Source of the DNA: Mactra quadrangularis
Taxonomy: Eukaryota > Mollusca > Bivalvia > Venerida > Mactridae
DNA: 64,000 bases
Reading direction: 5' to 3'
NCBI GenBank assembly: GCA_025267735.1
Contig: CM046309.1
Coordinates: 32,215,202-32,279,201, forward strand
Of this stretch, positions 62,801 through 64,000 are shown piece after piece. The number at the start of each line of letters is the position of its first letter. Positions within the stretch are counted from its first letter, which is position 1. The notes below the pieces were generated by a model. It was not told the origin of the DNA and made no database searches. It saw nothing but the letters and a program-made list of their open reading frames with translations. The position numbers and the translations under genes were made by a program.

Positions 62801-63420
62801 CCTTGCAAGCTGGACATACTATACACATTCTTTGATCTTTGGCCAATGAATGTAAGCATGATTCACAAAATGTATGTCCACAATTTAATATCAAAGGTTT
62901 CTTTCTTTGCCGTCCATCTGTAACAGAAATAAGAAAATAATAAGTAAATGTTTGGCTATAAATTATCCAAGTATTTAGCCTTTTAGGGCATTACACATTT
63001 GCAGACTTTAATACACAGATTCTTAGTTTAAGGCATTCAGCGTACCCTTGACTTTACTGTCCATATAAAAAACTGAATATTAAAGAAGTGGTTTATAATA
63101 TAATGTTTTGGAAGCCAGAATTACAAGATTACTAATTAGATGTTCTTTGTTCAAACCAAATAACTCAATAATTAATTTATAAAAATGAAGGAAAATTTGT
63201 CGGAGATATAAAATAAGAATAATAGTTAAGAATTATTTAGATTAATTATCATTCTTTATGAAGTCAAATTTGTTAATACGCATCGTCTACTTCAGTCTGG
63301 GTACGAAGTAGTTCGAGGACGAATCGACCGTTCGATAAAGTGCAAATTTATGAAATAATAACGCAAACCTTTAACGCCAAATATAGACGAGCATCTGGGA
63401 CAAGTCGGAGTACTTTGCAT
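26208..63420 (-). CDS. RNF17: RNF17/TDRD4-like protein: RING, two B-boxes, coiled coil, five Tudor domains (complete, 42 coding exons)
   Basis: A germline Tudor scaffold of the RNF17 (mouse) / Qin-Kumo (fly) type. In those animals it acts in nuage-like granules and restrains or directs piRNA ping-pong by binding Piwi proteins. The 42 exons total 5,781 nt (1,926 residues) and every junction agrees in phase. Domains: C3HC4 RING (C7, C10, C30, H32, C35, C38, C52, C55); B-box 1 (about 128-152); B-box 2 (C182 to H214); helical coiled coil (about 223-320); basic linker with a possible bipartite NLS (about 504-522); Tudor domains at about 527-680, 740-940, 1070-1215, 1290-1470 and 1500-1700; acidic Ser-rich tail. 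The Tudor cores show WYR/WHR followed by DYGN, except the third (DYGF). The start ATG at 63420 precedes the first RING cysteine by six residues. It is longer than human RNF17 (about 1,620 residues), mainly through the linker and tail. Confidence 0.93.
27549..27655 (-). CDS. RNF17: RNF17-like exon 41: end of Tudor 5
   Basis: Encodes NNKPIKIELYEGNEDNGYVY and QSVVDNGFVQLDLTG, the last beta strands of the SN-like part of an extended Tudor domain. Donor gtttgt is non-consensus after +2 but keeps phase 2 with exon 42. Confidence 0.88.
28146..28293. mobile_element. Foldback MITE-like inverted repeat abutting the exon 40 donor
   Basis: Left arm 28149-28206 and right arm about 28226-28292 are near reverse complements. 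Each contains atttaaactagggtt or its complement and 'caaatagtaa'. The loop is about 20 bp. On the - strand the inner arm begins within ten bases after the exon 40 splice donor. Confidence 0.8.
28300..28462 (-). CDS. RNF17: RNF17-like exon 40: Tudor 5 mid part
   Basis: Reads LRAMTPRYQKLPCQSLRCKL, the conserved 'L..M...Y..LP.Q...C.L' block after a Tudor core, then SNIKPVNDVISWTKEA. Phase 2 in, phase 0 out, donor gtaagt. Confidence 0.92.
29298..29433 (-). CDS. RNF17: RNF17-like exon 39: Tudor 5 core
   Basis: Encodes GVACIAQFSFDQCWYRAVIV and LVLFVDYGNSEITTINK. Aromatic cage positions and the DYGN asparagine are intact, so this domain could bind dimethyl-arginine ligands. Confidence 0.95.
29771..30079 (-). 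mobile_element. tRNA-derived SINE with 11-bp target duplication
   Basis: On the - strand the element starts with a tRNA-like head (gctagctcagttggtagca as A box region, gggtttgattcccaag as B box region) and ends in an A/C-rich tail (aacccaacaaaaac). GCAATGGAACT flanks both sides (29760-29770 and 30080-30090), a clear target-site duplication. A sister copy lies at 48289-48598 in + orientation. Confidence 0.9.
30368..30512 (-). CDS. RNF17: RNF17-like exon 38: N-terminal part of Tudor 5
   Basis: Encodes VYIQPIRINDPDSVISVTRN and helical LDQLEQLSAEINQTVHTLPV, the entry strand and helix of an extended Tudor domain. Phase 0 in, phase 1 out. Confidence 0.92.
31331..31417 (-). CDS. RNF17: RNF17-like exon 37: Tudor 4-5 linker and first strand of Tudor 5
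   Basis: 29 codons in phase 0: KINPYKQMKVPEIGELLHVL then VTHVELPNV, where Tudor 5 begins. Confidence 0.9.
31789..31944 (-). CDS. RNF17: RNF17-like exon 36: end of Tudor 4
   Basis: 52 codons in phase 0. EKFTYEDKPMCVNLELNGKD and FGSYLVQHGLANRGQYI match the 'L...G..LA' end of SN-like Tudor modules. Donor gtaggc. Confidence 0.92.
32222..32440 (-). mobile_element. Degraded copy of the tRNA-SINE family
   Basis: The order of blocks follows the SINE at 29771-30079: 'ggtcaacctactaa', 'tctggaaaggc', 'aaaatggcc', 'atgaccaacct', 'attgaaccagtaac'. It is heavily diverged, and the tRNA A box is no longer clear. Confidence 0.55.
32467..32556 (-). CDS. RNF17: RNF17-like exon 35: Tudor 4
   Basis: 30 codons in phase 0: PEEEDEKWDTSILELMHKEL and VNKYCYITIV, the helix and strand after a Tudor core. 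Donor gtatgt. Confidence 0.9.
33191..33313 (-). CDS. RNF17: RNF17-like exon 34: Tudor 4 core strands
   Basis: 41 codons in phase 0. VHFIDYGNNMWVGYDQVRAD carries DYGN, then IPQQTFLCTLHDIHP, the '.P.Q...C.L..I.P' block. Confidence 0.95.
33615..34563. mobile_element. 949-bp TA-flanked DNA transposon without transposase
   Basis: The left end starts cagtccaacttgtgctaacg; the right end on the other strand starts cagtccaacctgtgaacaac. TA flanks both ends (33613-33614 and 34564-34565). It contains subterminal 'ggccacctg' repeats and is clearly more GC-rich at the ends than its surroundings. CAGT termini with TA duplication fit pogo/Tigger-like elements. Confidence 0.75.
34770..34939 (-). CDS. RNF17: RNF17-like exon 33: Tudor 4 helix and first core strands
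   Basis: Encodes DVFQSMCDLLHQKFKD and WVKGQACAAFYDKDGQWHRA, with WHR in place of WYR. The acceptor is tttaag, a weak form, but phase and homology both require it. Confidence 0.92.
35263..35408 (-). CDS. RNF17: RNF17-like exon 32: Tudor 3-4 linker and entry to Tudor 4
   Basis: Reads KQVSTPCKEKVYPVLYYKKA, then EVKSGDKVMPVYVDYDAVIH, the first strand of Tudor 4. Phase 2 in, phase 1 out (donor gtgaga). Its 5' end and acceptor are reiterated upstream at 35546-35945. Confidence 0.9.
35409..35950 (-). repeat. Microsatellite array carrying repeated copies of the exon 32 acceptor and 5' end
   Basis: Long TACAA and TATAA pentamer runs alternate with near-identical copies of exon 32 sequence: 'actggatagactttctcttt' followed by 'catggtgtactaacttgttt' and the acceptor ctg. 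Copies lie at about 35546-35600 and 35795-35840, with a diverged one at about 35893-35935. On the - strand these are extra CAG acceptors preceding a truncated exon. Long open frames here are repeat artefacts (ILYYI/VLYCI). Confidence 0.9.
36564..36706 (-). CDS. RNF17: RNF17-like exon 31: end of Tudor 3
   Basis: Encodes GSVDDGKLPIDIVLVDYVEE and YTSLIESIKERGLAIPVV. The intron before it has acceptor tttgtag. Donor gttagt is a variant, in phase 2. Confidence 0.9.
37202..37411 (-). CDS. RNF17: RNF17-like exon 30: Tudor 3 core and SN-like part
   Basis: 70 codons in phase 0. It begins VFMLDYGFTEVIATSNLRQI; the usual DYGN is DYGF here. It continues RCFAFLCKLADVTPAG and MQDQTTNRTLLLIKK. Confidence 0.94.
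37932..38082 (-). CDS. RNF17: RNF17-like exon 29: Tudor 3 helix and core
   Basis: Encodes LMDDINNTYQHSEDVTCSWT then KGKYCIAYSAKRGQWYRAKI, the 'G..C.A.....WYRA.I' Tudor signature. Phase 2 in (TG+G = Trp). Confidence 0.95.
38545..39666 (-). mobile_element. Tc1/mariner-type DNA transposon, internally deleted, with perfect 25-bp inverted repeats
   Basis: Both termini start ctgaaaggataaagaaacgc and match perfectly over 25 bp. TA flanks both ends (38543-38544, 39667-39668). The - strand carries transposase remnants. An N-terminal helix-turn-helix region starting MARPTEVQRGQAIQ is followed by a stop, then RPRIMSRRQDQYIV, and a C-terminal end resembling Tc1 (LDWPPYSPD then NGGHTKY). About 330 bp of the catalytic core is missing and stops and frameshifts are present, so it cannot be active. 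Confidence 0.92.
38765..39453 (-). pseudogene. Tc1-like transposase pseudogene
   Basis: Starts at an ATG (39453, MARPTEVQRG) and ends near 38765 (GGHTKY). It has an in-frame TAG after about 23 codons, at least one more stop, a frameshift near the SPD motif and loss of the region holding the first catalytic Asp residues. It reads only as scattered Tc1-family segments inside the 38545-39666 element. Confidence 0.85.
39863..40055 (-). CDS. RNF17: RNF17-like exon 28: linker and entry to Tudor 3
   Basis: Encodes PTAVVSPPAMDMDVTPTPSS, then RPNDVEVVVSHLVSPSEFYL, the first strands of Tudor 3. Of two possible donors, ATTG|gtttgt at 39863 keeps phase with exon 29 while AATG|gtttaa does not. Confidence 0.9.
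40395..40620 (-). mobile_element. Degraded copy of the tRNA-SINE family
   Basis: Keeps 'ggctgaaaactgcccaactt', 'gggagagaatg' and, at its right end, 'agctgagctaacaaggcagg', the reverse complement of a decayed tRNA A box. Divergence is high, so the exact ends are uncertain. Confidence 0.5.
40676..40841 (-). CDS. RNF17: RNF17-like exon 27: Ser/Arg-rich linker between Tudor 2 and 3
   Basis: Encodes DAEHQPVYWKSRNTRPVRRY, then TRLTPPSSPDRSSQTSKSRD. No fold expected. Phase 0 in, phase 1 out. Confidence 0.88.
41277..41376 (-). CDS. RNF17: RNF17-like exon 26: linker after Tudor 2
   Basis: Encodes SQPQRMTELSSQMNEYTPRL and SYKVGDGMFPEPS. Phase 2 in (TG+G = Trp), phase 0 out, donor gtatgt. Confidence 0.88.
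41866..42032 (-). CDS. RNF17: RNF17-like exon 25: end of Tudor 2
   Basis: Encodes ALQSWSDMVTMQSYMMKVIN and SVVLRDPDNIMDSINVQVVD, the SN-like helix and final strands. Phase 0 in, phase 2 out. Confidence 0.92.
42342..44356. mobile_element. About 2-kb insertion with short inverted ends, in RNF17-like intron 24
   Basis: The left end reads ggacagatctcggatcgtgc. The right end on the other strand reads ggtacagatatcggaaagtg; the two match at about 80% over 25 bp. The interior is rich in the pentamer CGTGT ('tatcgtgt' recurs) and contains a tandem repeat of about 395 bp. No transposase frame. Boundaries and class are uncertain, and no clear target duplication was found. Confidence 0.5.
43196..44165. 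repeat. Imperfect tandem repeat, period about 395 bp, about 2.5 copies
   Basis: Units starting near 43,198, 43,596 and 43,990 share 'acgacttgcttatattttt'-type starts, 'tttctatcgtgtgagtt', 'gattaaagccaa' and 'tgactgctcgcctatcgtgt' blocks in the same order. Divergence between units is moderate. The stretch open to translation at 43316-43588 is within a unit and not supported as a gene. Confidence 0.8.
44405..44467 (-). CDS. RNF17: RNF17-like exon 24: Tudor 2
   Basis: 21 codons in phase 0: ALCCSLVDVSPLEPENTWSR plus E. This is the 'C.L..V.P' segment after a Tudor core. Donor gtgagt. Confidence 0.9.
44926..45101 (-). CDS. RNF17: RNF17-like exon 23: Tudor 2 core
   Basis: Encodes MICVSKFSGDGLWYRARIIE and ITVQYVDYGNIETVDISKLR, a complete canonical Tudor barrel with WYRA and DYGN. 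Phase 1 in, phase 0 out. Confidence 0.96.
45552..45657 (-). CDS. RNF17: RNF17-like exon 22: Tudor 2 helix
   Basis: Encodes LGEEIIYLATMMAHIQDTYQ and ISPQVG, leading into the barrel of exon 23. Phase 0 in, phase 1 out. Confidence 0.92.
46160..46272 (-). CDS. RNF17: RNF17-like exon 21: entry strand of Tudor 2
   Basis: Encodes GPKEEGAQYCIKVIYAGTPD and CFYVQE, the 'V......FYVQ' entry motif of extended Tudor domains. Phase 1 in, phase 0 out. Confidence 0.93.
46689..46940 (-). repeat. Dispersed repeat of about 250 bp, copy 2
   Basis: Reverse orientation relative to the copy at 10805-11063. It starts agtaaatctgtgagctaatg, contains atatgcgacaaacaggaagt and ends gcgggggtataa. Confidence 0.9.
47036..47189 (-). 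CDS. RNF17: RNF17-like exon 20: linker between Tudor 1 and 2
   Basis: Encodes VVREENNILQVDLSKPEDDD and RPMSVRDALVFMDLAKMECS. Phase 0 in, phase 1 out. It is bracketed by two same-orientation copies of the 250-bp dispersed repeat. Confidence 0.9.
47238..47503 (-). repeat. Dispersed repeat of about 265 bp, copy 3
   Basis: Near-identical to the copy at 46689-46940 and in the same orientation, with a small insertion (tggatggatggaagc region). It ends cgaagcgggggtataa. Confidence 0.9.
47931..48002 (-). CDS. RNF17: RNF17-like exon 19: end of Tudor 1
   Basis: 24 codons in phase 0: DGTWSIEAVNTFAKMVENKC then MILT. Donor gtaagt. Confidence 0.9.
48289..48598 (+). mobile_element. tRNA-derived SINE, + orientation copy
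   Basis: The tRNA-like head is gggctagctcagttggtagc followed by a B box (gggttcaatccc). The SINE body shares 'tcatgaaatcat' and 'ttggttgacagctaaat' with the copy at 29771-30079. It ends in a (CAAA) tail, aacaaacaaacaa. Flanks show no convincing target duplication. It is not a functional tRNA gene: the body extends far beyond the head and a full cloverleaf is not formed. Confidence 0.85.
48611..48695 (-). CDS. RNF17: RNF17-like exon 18: Tudor 1 after the core
   Basis: Encodes LRKMKEKFMKYPEFAFECSL then YSLAPGNK, the 'L..M...F...P.....C.L' block. Phase 2 in, phase 0 out. Confidence 0.92.
49097..49752. mobile_element. Interspersed element of about 650 bp with internal repeats
   Basis: Ends near 'ccactcacctgag' (left) and 'ctcaggtgagct' (right), which are inverted repeats of each other. 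The interior repeats a module of about 150-180 bp with 'aatttgaacaatctttg' and 'taactctatgtaa' and 'ttgtgacccctg'. No coding capacity was seen; class unknown. Confidence 0.6.
49783..49936 (-). CDS. RNF17: RNF17-like exon 17: Tudor 1 core
   Basis: Encodes DDLVIAQYSLDKKWYRGRIK and VEVVYIDYGNTEVVNVQK, a complete Tudor barrel with WYR and DYGN. Phase 1 in, phase 2 out. Confidence 0.96.
50669..50827 (-). CDS. RNF17: RNF17-like exon 16: entry to Tudor 1
   Basis: Encodes GQHETVLVTHIQSPCKFMVQ, the first strands of an extended Tudor domain, then KISVLSHSLSQYGTTASKQH. Phase 1 on both sides. Confidence 0.92.
51603..51728 (-). CDS. RNF17: RNF17-like exon 15: basic linker with possible bipartite NLS
   Basis: Encodes EQEIVLDGGTITSETRTKVM, then RKKRDSPQRLPPKKRFK, two basic clusters 10 residues apart. 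Nuclear import is inference. Phase 1 on both sides. Confidence 0.88.
52103..52186 (-). CDS. RNF17: RNF17-like exon 14: linker
   Basis: Encodes ERGPNIKTDLLLSQSIMLPY and GEKMTIE. No domain recognised. Donor gtgatt, phase 1 on both sides. Confidence 0.85.
52238..52425 (-). CDS. RNF17: RNF17-like exon 13: acidic Ser/Thr-rich linker
   Basis: Encodes FTMHTLREMPEKFSEDFEDD, then MNGEETPRSTTPLSMESDIQ. Disordered by composition. Phase 2 in, phase 1 out. Confidence 0.88.
52640..52711 (-). CDS. RNF17: RNF17-like exon 12: linker
   Basis: Encodes FVDEPSLCDLLKDYGRITGS and IPQ. Phase 2 on both sides, donor gttagt. Confidence 0.87.
53400..53535 (-). CDS. RNF17: RNF17-like exon 11: end of helical region
   Basis: Encodes ADKIMKNTDDVVVNAKDILD, then KLIHAKDIPCIIEEKPDGDS. 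The first half looks helical, continuing the coiled coil. Phase 1 in, phase 2 out. Confidence 0.87.
54054..54102 (-). CDS. RNF17: RNF17-like exon 10: coiled coil
   Basis: A 49-bp exon encoding RTDLQNEYMQLSKTIK. Short, but phase 0 in and phase 1 out fit exons 9 and 11 exactly, and the heptad pattern continues. Confidence 0.82.
54470..54637 (-). CDS. RNF17: RNF17-like exon 9: coiled coil
   Basis: 56 codons in phase 0: ELKSRLPDYKKELLPILDSM, then LHGLLQLREQEIEETILKSV, a heptad-like pattern as after the B-boxes of TRIM proteins. Confidence 0.9.
55000..55170 (-). mobile_element. Degraded copy of the tRNA-SINE family
   Basis: Shares 'tggctgaaaactt.cctacttgata', 'ggcagaatttcc' and 'catactttatgaccaa' with the SINE body and ends in 'aagctaaatgggcaag', a decayed A box on the - strand. 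Confidence 0.5.
55310..55390 (-). CDS. RNF17: RNF17-like exon 8: start of coiled coil
   Basis: 27 codons in phase 0: NRTIISEMEPKLQMANHVYR then RLKKIDA. It follows the B-box 2 directly, as in TRIM-type proteins. Confidence 0.9.
55715..56058 (-). repeat. 86-bp tandem array: four extra copies of the exon 7 3' end and donor
   Basis: Units begin at 55715, 55801, 55887 and 55973, with the true exon boundary at 56059. Each unit has about 73 bp copied from the exon (cttgtcttctatagaagata at its start) and 13 bp of intron including the cattac (GTAATG) donor. Units are almost identical; one has a single change (atatgttatg). Confidence 0.95.
56059..56203 (-). CDS. RNF17: RNF17-like exon 7: B-box 2
   Basis: Encodes TCKLHENRTVEYYCDDDETV then ICSRCVIMGTHKGHNISS. 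The zinc ligands C182, H185, C194, D197, C202, C205, H211 and H214 follow the B-box type 2 pattern. Donor gtaatg, phase 0. Its 3' half and donor are reiterated four times downstream. Confidence 0.95.
56613..56671 (-). CDS. RNF17: RNF17-like exon 6: linker between B-boxes
   Basis: 59 bp encoding VHLLSRSLQLHVPVAISEE. Phase 0 in, phase 2 out (GG+T). The His and Leu residues directly after B-box 1 may complete its fold. Confidence 0.85.
57007..57095 (-). CDS. RNF17: RNF17-like exon 5: B-box 1
   Basis: Cys-rich: AKACRECAKNKATMYCPKCD then CNMCAMCCSR. Cysteines at 128, 131, 140, 143, 145, 148, 151 and 152 suit a zinc-binding B-box type 1 module. Phase 1 in, phase 0 out. Confidence 0.9.
57096..58406. 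other. RNF17-like intron 4 (1.3 kb)
   Basis: AT-rich, no exon supported and no clear repeat recognised. Flanking exons join in phase (G+CC = Ala). Confidence 0.5.
58407..58507 (-). CDS. RNF17: RNF17-like exon 4: Ser/Thr-rich linker
   Basis: Encodes ELGRLKEMTDKCGPGLSTTS and TGDSDCSVPQLDS. Links RING and B-boxes. Phase 2 in, phase 1 out. Confidence 0.87.
58854..58957 (-). CDS. RNF17: RNF17-like exon 3: after the RING
   Basis: Encodes VKTDLVSGENSIKSLCPNWY then IMGSVAYNQKTLLE. The acceptor is ttcaag. 'L.PN..I' just after a RING is usual in TRIM-type proteins. Phase 0 in, phase 2 out. Confidence 0.9.
59005..60267. mobile_element. Pogo/Tigger-like non-autonomous DNA transposon (1,263 bp)
   Basis: The left end is cagtcaactctcgttatctc and the right end on the other strand is cagtcaattcgcattatctc. 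TA flanks both (59003-59004, 60268-60269). 'tcgag' and 'gagataacga' motifs repeat at both subtermini. CAGT..TCGTTATCTCGA ends are characteristic of pogo/Tigger elements. No transposase frame inside. Confidence 0.85.
61144..62763. mobile_element. 1,620-bp foldback element with about 460-bp inverted repeats and 8-bp target duplication
   Basis: Starts cacagggattccgaacgatt and its right end is the reverse complement of that. The two arms (61144-61605 and about 62310-62763) are closely similar over their length, enclosing a spacer of about 700 bp with no coding frame. ATTACATG flanks both ends (61136-61143, 62764-62771). An 8-bp duplication suits the hAT superfamily, but the long arms are unusual for it. 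Confidence 0.93.
62802..62917 (-). CDS. RNF17: RNF17-like exon 2: RING finger, second half
   Basis: Encodes LILNCGHTFCESCLHSLAKD then MCIVCPACK. With exon 1 it completes a C3HC4 RING (C30, H32, C35, C38, C52, C55). Phase 1 in, phase 0 out. Confidence 0.95.
63369..63420 (-). CDS. RNF17: RNF17-like exon 1: start codon and first RING cysteines
   Basis: Encodes MQSTPTCPRCSSIFGVK; C7 and C10 are the first zinc ligands. The ATG at 63420 is the first methionine in the open frame. Upstream, the frame stays open to a possible acceptor (CAG at 63450-63448), so the exon may extend as 5' UTR to 63447 or a longer N-terminus could exist. Donor gtttgc is a variant. Confidence 0.85.
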
Positions 63421-63608
63421 TTCCCTGGATAAACCACTTGACACGATCTGTAAAACGAAAGTACCATCAATTTATAAATTTGCAGACTCGCGTTGCGTAC
63501 GAATCTCTGTCAATGAAACGCTTTCTCATAATGTATAAAGTCTAATCTACCCGGAAATTCCGGAATATGAAGCAAGAGTGCAAGAAAACCAGTGGGTCAT
63601 AGACCGAA

Positions 63609-63746
63609 TTAGGGACAAAACGGACCATGAGACGAAACGGACCATGCCAAAACGGACCAATGTAGGGACGAAACGGACCATATTTGTGAGACAAAACGGA
63701 CCATAGTCGGGACAAAACGGACCATTGTCGGGACAAAACGGACCAT
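63609..63746. repeat. Degenerate short tandem repeat (ACGGACCAT core) upstream of the RNF17-like start
   Basis: Seven copies of acggacca(t) occur at about 15-25 bp spacing, most preceded by 'gacaaa' or 'gacgaa' and some followed by 'tcggg'. It lies 190-330 bp upstream of the ATG. A short translated frame over it is repeat-derived. Confidence 0.85.
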
Positions 63747-64000
63747 AAGAAAAAATAGATTATAATACTAGACAATAAATATATTGATTTAATGAAATAA
63801 AAGTTGAAGTAGTAAAGAGTAAAAATATCGATATTTTTTCATAACAAAACACAGCATATCTTTATTTCACCCTTGCAAACAATTAAAATAATAGCTATTG
63901 AGTAATTGTGTTTTTTTTTTCATTTTTTTTCATGGAAAACTTCTTATCTTAAATAACACCAAACTGATGACAATTATTGACTAGATCTAATATTAATTGA
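63747..64000. other. AT-rich flank upstream of the RNF17-like gene
   Basis: No gene, exon or recognisable promoter box is seen; it contains a poly-T run near 63910. It may be promoter or upstream intergenic sequence of the - strand gene. Confidence 0.4.

Noticed and set aside
63542..63775. 77-residue - strand frame with GPF/WSVLS repeats
   Set aside because: A product of translating the ACGGACCAT tandem repeat; no gene evidence.

Overview
The window is AT-rich, intron-dense animal DNA. Exons are short (about 50-250 bp), introns are mostly 0.3-1.5 kb, all splice sites used are GT-AG, and introns and flanks hold many small DNA transposons and a tRNA-derived SINE. Gene content and repeat style suggest a lophotrochozoan, most likely a bivalve mollusc. 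That placement is inference; no species can be named from the sequence alone.

The window holds two protein genes arranged tail to tail. On the + strand, from the left edge to about 16 kb, lies the 3' part of a ROS1/sevenless-family receptor tyrosine kinase. It has 17 exons here, and the N-terminal ectodomain is off the window. The exons encode four fibronectin type III repeats (the first partial), one transmembrane helix, a complete tyrosine kinase domain and a long tyrosine-rich tail. The 1,092 residues read through with consistent intron phases. A 3' UTR and a repeat-rich non-coding stretch follow, to about 23.3 kb.

On the - strand, from an ATG at 63,420 to a stop at 26,208, lies a complete gene of 42 coding exons encoding about 1,926 residues: a C3HC4 RING finger, two B-boxes, a coiled-coil region, a basic linker, five extended Tudor domains and an acidic Ser-rich tail. 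This is the architecture of RNF17/TDRD4 (Qin/Kumo in Drosophila), a germline piRNA-pathway scaffold. All 42 exons join in frame. A 3' UTR of about 2.9 kb with a 12-copy 35-bp tandem array runs to polyadenylation signals near 23.3 kb.

The two genes have no obvious functional link beyond their convergent position. The most unusual features are in the RNF17-like gene. Two exon/intron boundaries have been tandemly amplified, one at a donor (86 bp, four extra copies) and one at an acceptor (with TACAA/TATAA microsatellites). The C-tail carries seven evenly spaced S-P-x-K/R sites. The introns hold transposons with recognisable ends: a 1.62-kb foldback element with an 8-bp target duplication, a broken Tc1/mariner with perfect inverted repeats, a pogo-like element, and a SINE with an 11-bp target duplication.
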